From Phlegmacium glaucopus (lineage: Eukaryota; Basidiomycota; Agaricomycetes; Agaricales; Cortinariaceae), in assembly GCA_015039465.1 (NCBI GenBank), contig MU130533.1, forward strand, positions 1-64,000: a DNA stretch of 64,000 bases. Reading direction: 5' to 3'. Under the pieces are notes generated by a model, which saw only the letters and a list, made by a program, of their open reading frames with translations, did not search any database and was not told where the DNA came from. The position numbers were made by a program, and so were the translations under genes. The stretch's first letter is position 1; every line of letters starts with the position of its first letter. This document shows, in pieces, positions 1 through 11,585 of the stretch.

Positions 1-800
1 ATAATGACCATCAAGACCGGTTAGCTGGCCAGAGAGCCGCTAACCGGTTCTGACCCGCTATTCTGTTCGCGTTTCTCACGCCCAGTCGTCATTGGATAAA
101 ATAAAAGGAGCATCCATTGGTCATTTGACTTCAGCCAGCATAATGGACAGCAATGCCCATGATACCTTGTTTACCCAAAGATCATATGCAGAGATGAAAC
201 GAGCTGCGTAAGTACTGGGATGCAATTGAAACCTAGCGAGATTGAGATTGCGATTACCGTCGAATTTGGAGCAAGGTAATCGAGACACGACTTATTAAAG
301 CTTATTAACCCCACCCGGCAACTTCCAAGTTAATCCCCCCAACCGTTGAGTTCAACTTGAGATCGGTACGCATTTCTGTGCAAATTCAGAATTACAACAG
401 ATTGGGTTATGATAACTGATGTGTCTGTTCCACCGATGAAAGTGGAATCGAACTTCGGGAATAGGACGGGGGAAATTTAAGTAACAAAATGATGCAAGAT
501 AACTGGCACCGTTGTTGCGGAGGGCTTTCGCGGTCCGAAAAAGTCCTGAGCGCCTGGACCACTCGGCAAATGAATGCCGAATTCAAGCCAGCTGTACCAA
601 ACACTGAAGGGAGTAGGTAGGTAGGTCGAAAAATACTTTAAAGATGATGAAAGAAGAATTTTCGCGGCTGAACCACTTTTTGAGAGATGGGAACAGCTTG
701 GGATAGGCAGATTTCTCATCGATGAAAAACTGGTTGTTTACTCGTGATTGGTTCTGCTGAATCATATCTTATCGTCCTCCCTTATCCACGTGCGATCGTC
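1..800. other. Intergenic left edge with a short hairpin
   Basis: No gene is supported here. A perfect 10-bp inverted repeat (16-25 against 39-48) surrounds a 13-nt loop, and the loop itself can pair GGC with GCC at 27-29 and 36-38. A small GTAG microsatellite lies near 611-624. The open frames in this stretch are short, have no family resemblance and lack splice-supported structure. The hairpin could be a remnant of a small inverted-repeat element, but no partner or target-site duplication is visible. Confidence 0.5.
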
Positions 801-1299
801 ATGATGGCCCAAAATCTCCTCGAACTCGCTGCGAACAACCCTGAACTTCACGAAAACAGGTTCTATATGTTATGGAACTCCATCCTCAGTCATCACTTCC
901 CGATTGACATGGATTACGGAATAGCGCTGCAAACTTCTATCACTGATACCGGCAGTAAACTTGAATTTCTAGTTGTAAAGGTCACGCGTCTCCATCAAAG
1001 TGTCGTGCTCATAGCTCATAGTCGAGCTCAAAAAGCCAGCAGAAGATACGCCCGGAGGACGCGAGAGAGTGAAGAAAGAATTGGTTGACTACATTGAAGA
1101 ACGGTTTGACGAAACTGATTTCCCAGATCTATGCCATTGCTGGCATTGGCCTTTCTTGGGCTGCATAAAAAATGGAGCAGAGAGGTTCTCACGAACTGAA
1201 GGCCCATGGTCGTCGAACGTCACGTCGGCGCGGGATTACACTTCGCTCGCTGGAATTGTCTCGATGGTCCACGAGATGACCCGTGAAGTGACTACTTGA
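801..1299 (+). pseudogene. Decayed PD-(D/E)XK nuclease-like fungal protein, frameshifted by a 7-bp duplication
   Basis: The frame from ATG 801 resembles the N-terminal half of a large basidiomycete family of restriction-endonuclease-fold proteins: a helix, then a hydrophobic strand (LEFLVVKV), then VVLI. The continuation VELKKPAED, with the ExK-type motif, and about 75 more residues lie in a different frame starting at 1021. The switch falls exactly on a tandem copy of CTCATAG (1008-1014 and 1015-1021). Removing one copy would give VVLIVELKK, the strand expected in this fold. No good intron explains the switch. The protein also stops early at 1299, before the usual C-terminal helix. Family assignment is from memory of the motif pattern and is moderately sure; the broken frame is directly visible. 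Confidence 0.55.
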
Positions 1300-1789
1300 A
1301 GTTGGTGTAGCCCTTCATTGATGTTTATTCCTTCGATGCCAGGGCAGTGACTACTGGCAAAGCGAGAGCATGAATGGGGTTACATAATTGCGTGGACTTT
1401 GGGTTCATTTCCGTTTTTAAGTATTTGCTTTGAACACAATGCATGTATGTAGAGAAATTGATTATGTAAAGTGCGAACCTTGAATTCTCGTCGCGTCGAC
1501 TTTACGCGATGGTGCAAGTATTTTGCCTATTTTCTTGGTCTAAAAGGTTTTTCTATTGTAGCCCGAACACCATAGAATCTTTTTTTGGGCTGAGAGACCA
1601 GGTCTTTGTGTGACTTTCTTGAAGTTAGTTACTGTTCTGTTAAGTAGTTGAGTCACTGGACTGATCCACGTGGTTGGTGCTGCGATCAATAAAAGGCGTC
1701 TTTTGTCTGTCTGGTCAAGCTCCCAAGGTCTTCGACTCAAGACGCGCGTGCACGGTTCATGCCACCCCTTTGTTAACCGCAAACTCGAC
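1300..1789. other. Intergenic spacer and upstream region of the FYVE gene
   Basis: About 490 bp with no coding pattern that I can support. It includes the 5' side of the ankyrin-FYVE gene that starts at 1790. An 83-codon antisense frame at 1540-1791 has no recognisable motif and overlaps the promoter, so it is not called. Confidence 0.5.
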
Positions 1790-4766
1790 ATGGTTGACTC
1801 TGAGTACGTAGATACGGACTACCAGTCCAGCAAAATTTGATCATACTATCAAGGTCCAGTGACGGTGAAGCCATCGAGCACAAAGATGATAACAATATAT
1901 TGGAAGATGACGACGAGCAATTTATTTATCCTGCTGCTCTCCCGAATACGGATGTCGACACCATGAATATTTCGTCCCCCCGACAAGCTCGCCCTTCTCC
2001 AGACCAACTCGAATCGCTTTATTCTGCTGCTTCCTCGGGACATTTACCACTTTTGAAAAGGGTATTCAAAAATACCCTTGAAACTGCAGAGGTAGAGCCC
2101 TTTAACCTTGCCAACGATGCATCATCACGAACAGGGTTTACTGTACTGCACGTCGCCGCAAGTCGTGGATACTATGATATGGCCGTTTGGCGTGAGTATT
2201 GGGTATATTGTCCCGGTTGACTCAGCATGCTCATAATCCATCCAGTAATAGAGGATTGTGGAGCAATGCCTGATTTGGAGGATAGGGAAGGCGAAGTGAG
2301 CTTTATCCTGAGTGAACCTTGTACAAGTTGTGCTAATACTTAGGAATCTAGACGGCGTTGTACAAGGCAGCTTTGAATGGTCACCTGTCGATTGTAAGGT
2401 ACCTTGTGCCAGGTAAAGCCGATGTTCATGCTCGAGATGCCGATGGGTGGACAGCTTTGCATAATGCTGCATCCAAAGTGAGTTTTGTTACCAATTATAG
2501 ATTTTGGATTGCGTCCGAATCAAGCATCGCAGGGCTATCTTGACATTGTACGGTGGCTTTGCGAAAAAGGAGGCGCTTCTTCGGTGACTGACACTGGTTG
2601 TGGTGTTGATACACGAAGCAAAGTTGGCTGGACTCCTTTGAGTATATCCGTTTTCTATGGCTCTCATTTTCAGTATCTAATCTAGCACGCTCCTCCCTTC
2701 TAGTGAACGCATCCTCTAAGGGTCACTTACCCGTTGTTCTTTACTTATTAACGGAGCAAAATGCCGACCCTTTGGTACGCAACAAGTGGGGTGAGACCGC
2801 CTATGATGTCGCTGCTGCAGTCTTTGAAGTTTGGATATGTGAAGTACGCACTCCTCTTCTGAATTTTAGGGTCTGCACACCAATGTCAAAGGTTTTTTTT
2901 CATAGATTTTGCAAAATGCTGAAGCCGAACGCTGGCGTGGCGCCACGACTCCGTATAATCCCTTCCTCGTCCATATCACGATCCCCCTCATGGTGTACGA
3001 AAACCAACGACTTGACGCACGTCTAAAAACAGCTGCAGTCTCTGCAGGTCGGCCTAAATTCTCAGCTTCGGGTCTAGGTCGCCCGGGCCGCCGATCGCCA
3101 TTTGAGCTAAAATTATTTGACGATGAGACTGGTGCCAAGTTTATTCCAGCATGGCGCAGTGGAGTACAACTTCCACTCCGTGAAGCCTCTTGGATCCTAC
3201 CAAGACCAGCAACCGTCAACCACCCTGCACCTGAGGGAGTAGAACGAAGTCATTTTTGGCTGTAAGGTTCCTGCCTTTGTTCTCTTTTAAAACTAAAATG
3301 TTTTTAGGTCGGATTGGACGCTCGATTTTACTCATCCAGCTATTGATGCAACCGAAGGATGGCAATATGCCCTGTCTTTCGATGACCCCGATGATCAATG
3401 GACTGCCGAGATGCCCATCCAACTGGAAAGGATTGTTTCGAGCAATGTTATTTCGGGTGGACTCAGGGGTCCTTCGTCTCGAAGCGCCCTTGAGGGCGCT
3501 ACTCCGGGTCGTTCACAACTACAGTGGGTGCGGCGCCGACGATGGGTTCGCATCATGCGTCGTAGGTTGGACATTCCTCCGTTACCTTTCTTGGAGCCGG
3601 ACGGCGCCATGTATCACCTTGATCTCGACGGTCATTTGATTCCTTACGTAGAGCAAAACTACAACAATTCGCCAGATTCAGGGGAGGGACAAGAACTTGG
3701 TACCATGTCATCGACTTTCTTGTCATCTGCCCAAGACTACGTTTCTCGAGCCCGATATCTTGTCGGCAATCAACTTCACGATTGGGATGCAAATGATGGC
3801 TCTTCAATTGAAATACGACATGCAATAGCGAAATTAGAGCGTGCAACGACTGAATTGAGGCAAGGAATTCTCAGTAAGTATCGAAATTTTGCTGAACGAA
3901 TGAATCATGACTTTCAAACAGAAGATGATGAGATTGAGCGGAAGACACAAGCCGAAGTCCTGCTAAACACATATAGTCGTGATTTGGAACGTCGGCGATT
4001 ATCAGCTGGTGCTCGAGGACTCTTACTCGCTGATGCTGGTAATGCACTTTTGGTTGGTTACTCCCTTCAAGGACTCACTTCTTTAATGACAGATGACTAT
4101 CAAGACGACGACGATGGCAGTTCTGATGAATTCCACTATCCTCAATCTCCTTCTACACCTGAAACGCCCAGGCCAGCTTCCAGATCCTCTGGCTCTACAG
4201 CTGTTGATCTGACTCCGCATCTCACACAAGCGCCCGATTTTCGTGTGCCGACTCATGAGGCTCCACAAAAAGCCTTGAGCCCGCGACGCATTCCTACTCC
4301 ACAGCAGTTGCACCCGCAATGGGAAAGAGATGAAGCTGTTCAACAGTGTCGTGATTGTCAGTGTAGATTTGGCTTCCTTAGTCGACGGGTAAGGATTTTT
4401 ATTGACAATATACTACTTTTTCTAATTTACTTCTTTCGCACAGCATGTAAGTCATTGGAATATTTCCAGAGAAGCTTTTGTTAATGTTTAACGCAGCATT
4501 GCCGTAAATGTGGCAGAATATTTTGTGATCATTGCTCTTCGCATCGAGCCAAGCTGGAACCGGCAGATGTTGTCCATGATCCAATGTTGATTGCGGTTAC
4601 CGTGCCTGCCACCTTCCACAGAGTCTGCCGAAGCTGTTTTAAGGAGATGAACAGCACGGTACCCAGTAGACTGAGTGGAAGAAGCGCGACGGAACGAATT
4701 GTGGTAGATCAGGAACGTTTGGCCATACCTAGCTTGGTGACTAGGATCCAGCGCCCAACCGAGTGA
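1790..4766 (+). CDS. Ankyrin-repeat / DysF / FYVE zinc-finger protein
   Basis: This is a multi-exon gene. It starts at ATG 1790 with a 14-nt first exon, then an intron 1804-1853. The N-terminal third has four to five ankyrin repeats (for example TALYKAALNGHLSIVRYL and GWTALHNAASKGYLDIVRWL). A central block around 3250-3580 resembles a DysF domain, with FWLSDWTLDF, then a GWQYAL strand, then a WVRRRRWVRIMRR tail. The C-terminus is a FYVE zinc finger with paired cysteines CRDCQC, RRHHCRKCG, CDHC and CRSC. FYVE domains bind phosphatidylinositol 3-phosphate, so an endosomal or vacuolar membrane role is inferred. The central HH is only obtained if a 3-nt exon (4444-4446) is included. Ankyrins suggest a protein-binding adaptor. 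The specific partner and pathway are unknown. Confidence 0.88.
4444..4446 (+). other. Probable 3-nt micro-exon (CAT) in the FYVE core
   Basis: The preceding exon ends CGA CGG at 4388. Intron 4389-4443 (55 nt, GTAAGG...CAG) and intron 4447-4496 (50 nt, GTAAGT...CAG) flank exactly CAT. Joining CGG, CAT and CAT TGC CGT yields RRHHCR, the invariant FYVE signature. Skipping CAT gives RRHCR in a single 108-nt intron, about twice the usual intron length in this window. Confidence 0.75.
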
Positions 4767-5618
4767 TCTCGCGGAATGCGTGCTTTCTGAACTATCTCAT
4801 CATTTATGCTAATGTAGCGGTCCAGTTTATGTTCAAAATTTAGATGAAATTGGGGATGGTCATGCTTAAAAGGCCCATGAGAAACGTCACGAAATACCCA
4901 GGCTTCTAAAAGCGACTTCTCGTATTGCTCTGTATGAACTTCAGCAGAGCAGTACTTGATCAGAGGATAAATAACACTTAGAGCGGACTGCGATTTAAGT
5001 TCTACCCGGTTACTGGGGTACCATCACTCAATGGGACAAATTGGTTTCCTCGCCGTAATTCCTTGCTTTTTCTTTCGGACTTTTTCATATACATTCCATT
5101 GCACAAACCTACCAATTGTTAGCATTATCGAATCACATAAAAGTTTGCGATTACCTTAGCCATCAAAAAAACTGGGTGTAAAGTCTTGGCTGGCCAAATT
5201 TTGCCTGTTTAGAGTCATTTTTTTCCACTGAGATCGGTTATAAATCGACTCTAAATCTTCAAATATCATCTAACAACATTTCGATGTCCCAGGCAAAAAT
5301 TTCACCATTATTTCATACTATTTTCCTCCATTTTCTCTATGGGCCCATCGGGAAGATCAGAGAAACGGCTTATTCCTGGATAAGCCAATAATAATAATAA
5401 AACTTGGCTTATAGTACTGTAAATTCAAATTTGTAGTGTGGATTGAAAGGGTTTAGAATATAAACCAGTAACCACCGGCACTCCCTCTATGAGGAACTGT
5501 TGGCGCTGTAAGGTTAAGAAAAAGTCTAAGTTCGTGACTGGGGTCTGGTCCACATCATTTCAGGCCTTAGCGAATATCTCAAACAAAATATTATACAGCA
5601 AATTGGGTGGGGGGAAAG
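4767..5618. other. AT-rich intergenic region
   Basis: About 850 bp without a supportable gene. A short hairpin (GGCTTAT at 5367-5373 against ATAAGCC at 5380-5386) is followed by an ATA microsatellite (about 5387-5401) and another GGCTTAT at 5405-5411. The two flanking genes converge here, so it contains both 3' ends. I see no transposase remnant. Confidence 0.5.
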
Positions 5619-6558
5619 TCACCAATCTCTCTCATAGCCTGTGTTATAATGAACCCGAGATTTATCGATTCGGAGTATATCTGAAAAATCTTCAACGTCC
5701 GGTTCGATAATATCTTGCCCTTTGCGTCCATCATCCTGATCATCTTCAAACCAGGTTGCCGGATCGTCGTCTTCCTCGTCATCGGAGTCGTCTTCTAAGT
5801 CGGACTCGGTTGGCTTATGATTCCTAGGTAAGATGTCCTAAGACCATTGTAGACTTTATGAAGAGGAAGGGAAAAGTACATGTATGCCCATATACGAGCT
5901 TCTTTCTCCTGCCTTGTGAGGACTTCTCCCTTGATTGGCTTTCCAAGTCGTTTTCTCTTTTCTTCTATACGATTCTGCCTCTCCCTGTCTTGCAGAAAGG
6001 CCTGACGTTCCAATTCCATTGCCTCTTGCATACTCAGCGAACCAACTGTACCTGATTCGTGGTTAGTGTTAGTCTATGGACAGGAATGAGTCATTGAAAA
6101 ACAAAGTTAAAAATTCCGGTGGAAACTCAACAAATCGTGATAGTGCCTTCCGCTTTGCCTCGAGAGTCCTGCTTGTCGGAGGTTCTGGTGTGACATCGAC
6201 ACTCATGTCATTTTCCCCTTTTATGGCGGCTCTCCTTAACCCTGTATTGATAGTTTCCATTCCATCGAGCTCAATTAATCGGGATTCTACAGCGGCTTGC
6301 TCGGCTAGTACCCTTTGTACATACGTTGAAGTCGACGCTTCCCTATGATACATGGTCAGCCGTCGATCTCTTATCCAATATTGATGCTTTCAAAAACACG
6401 TACGGAGACGCCAATAACTTTACATTCAGAATGTGACGGTCCTGTAGTTCCCGCACTGTCATTTCATGTATAGGACGTTGTTTGGGCTTTGGTGAGGGTC
6501 TAAATCCTGGTATGATAGGATTCTTTCGGCGCACAGGCGAGTTTGAAGGTGAATTCAT
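5619..6558 (-). CDS. Conserved-looking charged coiled-coil protein, function unknown
   Basis: There are four exons on the minus strand: 6404-6558, 6132-6342, 5880-6073 and 5619-5823, joined by GT-AG introns of 56-61 nt. The start at 6558 is a true ATG. The protein has a Pro/Arg-rich N-terminus (SPVRRKNPIIPGF), then a helical stretch (STSTYVQRVLAEQAAVESRL), then a Glu/Arg/Lys-rich predicted coiled coil (MQEAMELERQAFLQ onward). It ends in an acidic Asp/Glu tract and the sequence GYERDW. No signal peptide or membrane segment is visible. The basic-then-acidic layout suggests a nuclear protein, but this is only inference. I do not recognise the family. Consistent splice joins and reading-frame continuity make it a real gene. 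Confidence 0.7.
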
Positions 6559-6759
6559 AGTCAGTCAGTTAAATGTTATGGTAGCAGAGGTTGCAAAGCT
6601 TGTCAAGTTTCAACTATAAGAAAGATTGCGCTAAGATTTAGAACCAGGGCTTGTGTGTCCCTTTTTGGGGATAAAACTGCGCAACTTTTATACATTGATG
6701 ACGAAATCAAACTCAGGAACTACATAAAATACATAAAAACCATTTTTCGGTCAACTGCC

Positions 6760-7860
6760 TTACATGAACATATCATGCTGAGAGTCGCAGTGAGAAAGTA
6801 TGTTAATTCACTCGGGAGAACGACTTACGACGCCAGGAGGCATAAAATCGTCATTATCCGGATCACGCACGTTCCCCCCTCCAGGCAGTCTTCCATTGTT
6901 GCCTCCAATGAATCGTGGTCCAACTGGGTCAAATCTCGCGCCGGGAGGTGCACCTATTGGTGGAAGGAAACCGTCACCGCCCCAAGGGCCTCTGTCTGCA
7001 AATGGTCCTCTTACACCACGTCCAAAGATGGGGTGGTCTGGACCAACAAACATCCCATCTCCACTATTGGGTGGAAACATTGATGGTGGAGCGAATGGGT
7101 TTATGGGGAACGGGTCTAAATCCCTTCGTCCAATTTCTAACGGATTTCTAGGTAAGGCTGATCGAGGATACGGGTTAGAATCTGGAATATCAGGTGGTGT
7201 TACCGGACGTGGGCGTGGATTTCTTTGATCTTGAGACGGCGGATGGGCGTTGGAAGATGAAGCAGATGCAGTAGATTCTTCAATATAGCCTTCTTTCTGA
7301 AGACCTGGCAATAACTTTTGTACAATCTTAAGTTTGAATTGCGATATAAAATCGGCAATGCGATTGGAAGATATGAAGCCGTAAACAAGGGGTTGTTGGT
7401 TGGACGCATCGAGATGGTAAGGATAAAACGAAGTGGAAGTGAAGTCAGGTGTGCATATGTCCAGTGTTGCAACTTGATCACTCTGAAGCAGAATTAGCAG
7501 ATGACGGTGTAAACTTCACAACGACATACATACCTCAAGCGCAATAGCGTTGATAAGTGTACGTGTACCAAGTTTTGATACATTGATCAAAAACTCAAGA
7601 CTGCTCTGCTGATGCCTGTATTTGAATGAGTAATGTGCTGGTCCATCTTTGTTCCATTCAACGGGGAGCACATTAGACTCTGATGTTAATGATGTAGAGA
7701 CCTGATCGATAGCCACTAGACGAAAAGCTAAAGCTGTCAAAGTAGAGTGTACAAGGGCTGCTATAGCATCCTGAGGTGATGCGAGAAACTTCTCAGCTTG
7801 AGGCAGTAAGGATGGGAGCAGCCCTAAAATCGCTGAAGGATCGAGGATATCAGCAGTCAT
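6760..7860 (-). CDS. FUB1: Proteasome regulator PI31 (Fub1/PSMF1 family)
   Basis: There are three exons: 7534-7860, 6829-7482 and 6760-6777. The N-terminal ~170 residues fit the PI31 FP domain. The C-terminal half is Pro/Gly-rich with the conserved pattern NPFAPPS, then VGPDHPIFG and GPRFIGG. The final 18-nt exon is easily missed: splicing out 6778-6828 replaces a spurious tail with PPGVHDMFM, matching the DMFM-type end typical of PI31. PI31 binds the 20S proteasome and modulates its activity or assembly. The gene is divergent from PRP5, with 112 bp between start codons. Three core or lid proteasome genes lie in the same window at 52-55 kb. Confidence 0.88.
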
Positions 7861-7972
7861 TACGGTTACGGTTTAAGGAACATCAACGTCAGCGCTTAGC
7901 CATTAATAACCGACGGTATTAGAAACAAGCATGTACAAATAACTCTTGTTCTCGACTCCCAACTTCCAATTT

Positions 7973-10900
7973 ATGGCTCGCAGGGATAGATCTTTCTCCC
8001 CAGATTCTTCCAATAAACGGGTAAGACAATCTTATCGCTCACCTCGGTCTCCGTCGCCAACGAGGCGCAGTACCCAGAGGGCCAATCCTAGGTCGCGATA
8101 TGAGGATGAAAGGGACAGGGACAGATATAGGGACAGAGACAGGGACCGCCATCGTGACGACAGGTATCGCGACGATAGAAGACGAGACTCACATCGAGAC
8201 GAGCGTCGACGTTCTCGCTCTCGTGACCGACGTCCCGCAACGCCTCCCCGTCCTTTACCAACAAACGAGCCAGTTCAGACCCCTCCGCCAGAAGATGAGA
8301 AGTTAAAAGCTAAAAGAGCAAAACTTGAAGCATGGAAAAAGGAAAGAGAAGCTAAAAAAGCCCTCGACGAGGCAAAAGCAAAAGCAATGGCTCTAGCAGG
8401 CAAATCAGTTCCAGGTGAGTTCAAAATCCATTTACATAACACGCATGATTTCACAACACTTGATCCACTTCACAGCCCCGGCCTCTGTTTCTGCTACCGT
8501 CAAGACCGTCGGTCAGCTGAATCGATCAGCCCTCAGTGGTCTTGGTCTCAAAGGTCTTCCTTTGAAGCCTGAATTTACCAATCCTGCTAAAGGTGTGGTA
8601 GCCTCGCTGGACGATGCAGTGGAGTCTAAGAGAAAACTGGAGACTTTGGGGGATATGCCTGCTGTTGATATGACAATGGCCGAAGACGAAGCTGGTGTTG
8701 GTGATCTTGAAGTGGATGATGATGACGAGGAAGCGAATCGCATGGACCAAGCGATCAAAGCGAAGGCAAAGGATACCCTGCATGTCGATGAAGATGATGA
8801 AGTTGACCCTCTCGATGCTTTCATGAGTGATGTGAAAGAAGAGGTGAAGAAAGTCAATCTAGAGGACATGAAGAAGATTATCGGTGCAAATGGTGGTCGT
8901 TCTAGAATTAGACTCGATGAACGAATGGTTGAGAATGGAATGGAGGAACTCGTCGAGGATATGTTGCCGGACGAACTTGACGCAACCGATCTTAACCCAG
9001 AGGATATCCTTGCTTTGGCTGCGAAAAAAGCTAAAAAGAAAGAACTTGCTGCTGTCGATCATGCGCGTATACGTTACGAATCTTTTCGTAAAGAGTTTTA
9101 CATCCCACCTCCTGATATTGCAGCTATGACCGATGAAGAGGCTGACCTTCTACGTCTCGAACTGGATAGTATCAAAATTCGTGGCGTCGACTGCCCTCGA
9201 CCTGTGACAAAATGGAGCCACTTTGGACTGCCGGCTAATTGGTACGCTCAAAACGTTTATAATACATGGCATATACTGAATAAGACATTCACAGTCTGGA
9301 CGTTATCAAGCGCCTCAACTACACAGCGCCTACTTCTATCCAAGCTCAAGCTATTCCTGCCATTATGTCTGGACGTGATGTTATCGGTGTCGCCAAAACT
9401 GGTTCCGGCAAGACAATCGCCTTCCTTTTACCTCTTTTCCGCCACATCAAGGACCAACGTCCATTGGAGCAAATGGAAGGGCCGATGGCCATTGTAATGA
9501 CGCCAACTCGGGAGCTGGCAGTTCAAATTCACAGAGAATGCAAACCGTTTTTGAAAGTCTTGAATCTCAGAGTACGTCCACCACCTAATTTTATTCTTTT
9601 CATCCAGGTTAACCCTCAATTATTATAGGCTGTCTGTGCCTATGGAGGGTCTCCCATTAAAGATCAGATCGCTGAACTCAAAAAGGGGGCAGAAATCATT
9701 GTCTGCACACCAGGCCGAATGATTGACCTTTTGACAGCGAATTCAGGACGTGTCACAAACCTCAAGAGAGTTACATATGTCGTTTTGGACGAAGCTGATC
9801 GTATGTTTGATATGGGGTTTGAGCCCCAGGTCATGAAAATCGTCAATAACATACGACCTGACAGACAAACCGTGCTCTTCTCTGCAACCTTCCCCAAGCA
9901 AATGGATTCGTTGGCGCGCAAAATCCTTCGTAAACCTCTCGAAATAACCGTTGGCGGACGTTCTGTGGTTGCCGCAGAAATTGAACAAGTTGTTGAAGTT
10001 CGCGCTGAAGAAACAAAATTTAACCGATTGTTGGAAATTCTCGGGCAAATGTACAACGAAGACCCCGAATGTAGGACGTTAGTTTTCGTTGATCGACAAG
10101 AGGCAGCTGATAACTTGCTACGCGAGTTGATGCGAAAGGGATATCTATGCATGTCTCTGCATGGTGGAAAGGACCAGGTTGATCGGGACTCGACAATCGC
10201 AGATTTCAAATCTGGAGTGGTTCCTATTGTTATCGCTACGTCAGTGGCAGCGCGTGGTCTGGACGTCAAGCAGCTGAAGTTGGTTATTAACTATGATGCC
10301 CCCAATCACATGGAAGACTACGTTCATCGTGCGGGTCGCACTGGTCGGGCTGGCAACAAGGGAACTTGTGTGACATTCATCACCCCTGAACAGGAGAGGT
10401 ACTCGGTCGACATATATAGAGCTCTCAAAGCTAGTAATGTGACGATACCGAAAGATCTCGAAGAATTGGCAAATGGTGAGCACACAGTATTCCATCGATC
10501 TGATCATACATCTAACATATCTCATGACAGGCTTCCTGGATAAAGTCAAAACCGGCAAGGCTCAAGCAGCAGGATCTGGATTTGGTGGGAAAGGTCTCGA
10601 TCGTCTTGACAAAGAGCGTGATGCTAGAGAAAAGGCGGAACGTAAAGCATACGGTGAACCAGCCGGGGATGAAGAAAAGGTTACGCCAGTCGAGGAGATG
10701 GCTGTCAAGACCACAGCAACCAGCAGTGATGACATGACTTTTGGCAACTTCAAAGTGGAGATCAAGCGTGGGCCAGCTCCCGACTCTTCAAAGGGTCTGT
10801 TGGGTGTTGGAGGTGCTGTTGCCGCCGCACGACGCTTGGCACACGCCAAAGAAGAGGAGAAAATACAAAGTCAGATGCGTGCTGCAGAGGAAGCTGCTGC

Positions 10901-11484
10901 CCGTGCTGGCAAAGACACCGCGGCTCACAAGCAAGCTTTGAGTGTCGTCGCCAAGTTAAACGCTCAGATGCGGGCCTCGAAGTTAGTTTTGCAATCTCAG
11001 CTGCAGGCAGAAGAATCTGGCTTGCGGAAGCCCAGTACCAACCTGGATTCCACAGATTTTCACGCAATCATTCCCATCAACGACTACCCTCAAAAGGCAC
11101 GTTGGCGTGTCACTAACAAGGAGACAATGGTGCAAGTACGTAGCATCCTTTCTCCTCTCTTGATTCTGACTGACAATGCGTACTGTTTTAGCTCATCGAT
11201 ATGACGGGCGCGTCAGTTACCAACAAGGGCATTTTCTATGAGCATGGAAAGGAGCCACCTCTGGAAGGTCCTCCCAAGCTTCATCTTCTCATTGAATCGA
11301 ACGAGGAGTACAGGGTACGTGGTTTTTGGCTATATTCTCTGGATGAAACTCATGACTTTCGTACTTTCAGGTTGAACAAGCAGTGCGGGAGATTAAGAGG
11401 TTGCTTATCGAAGCATCTGCGGCTGCGTTGCAGGCAGAAATGCGCAATCCTTCCGGTACCGTAGGTAGATATAGCGTTCTGTAG
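7973..11484 (+). CDS. PRP5: Pre-mRNA-processing ATP-dependent RNA helicase Prp5 (DDX46)
   Basis: There are seven exons: 7973-8414, 8476-9241, 9295-9571, 9629-10475, 10531-11135, 11192-11314 and 11371-11484. The first ATG is 7973 (MARRDRS); the in-frame codon upstream is not ATG. The N-terminus is Arg/Asp/Ser-rich with RD and RS dipeptides. The helicase core shows AKTGSGKT (Walker A), [20 protein letters not shown] (DEAD box), SAT and HRAGRTGR. The C-terminal region ends in an [14 protein letters not shown] helix, as in DDX46/Prp5. Prp5 remodels U2 snRNP and helps it engage the branch point in spliceosome assembly. The gene is convergent with NSP1, with 101 bp between stop codons. Confidence 0.95.
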
Positions 11485-11585
11485 ACCTTATTTACTATGT
11501 ATGTCTTCTATGCTCGCCATTCAATCCATCTTGACACAGTTGATACAGATATTCACAGAAAATTTATGGACACAAATCAGCTATG

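Noticed and set aside
9664..10269. 201-codon open frame on the minus strand
   Set aside because: It lies antisense to the PRP5 helicase core, whose motifs are complete on the plus strand. It has no family resemblance of its own.
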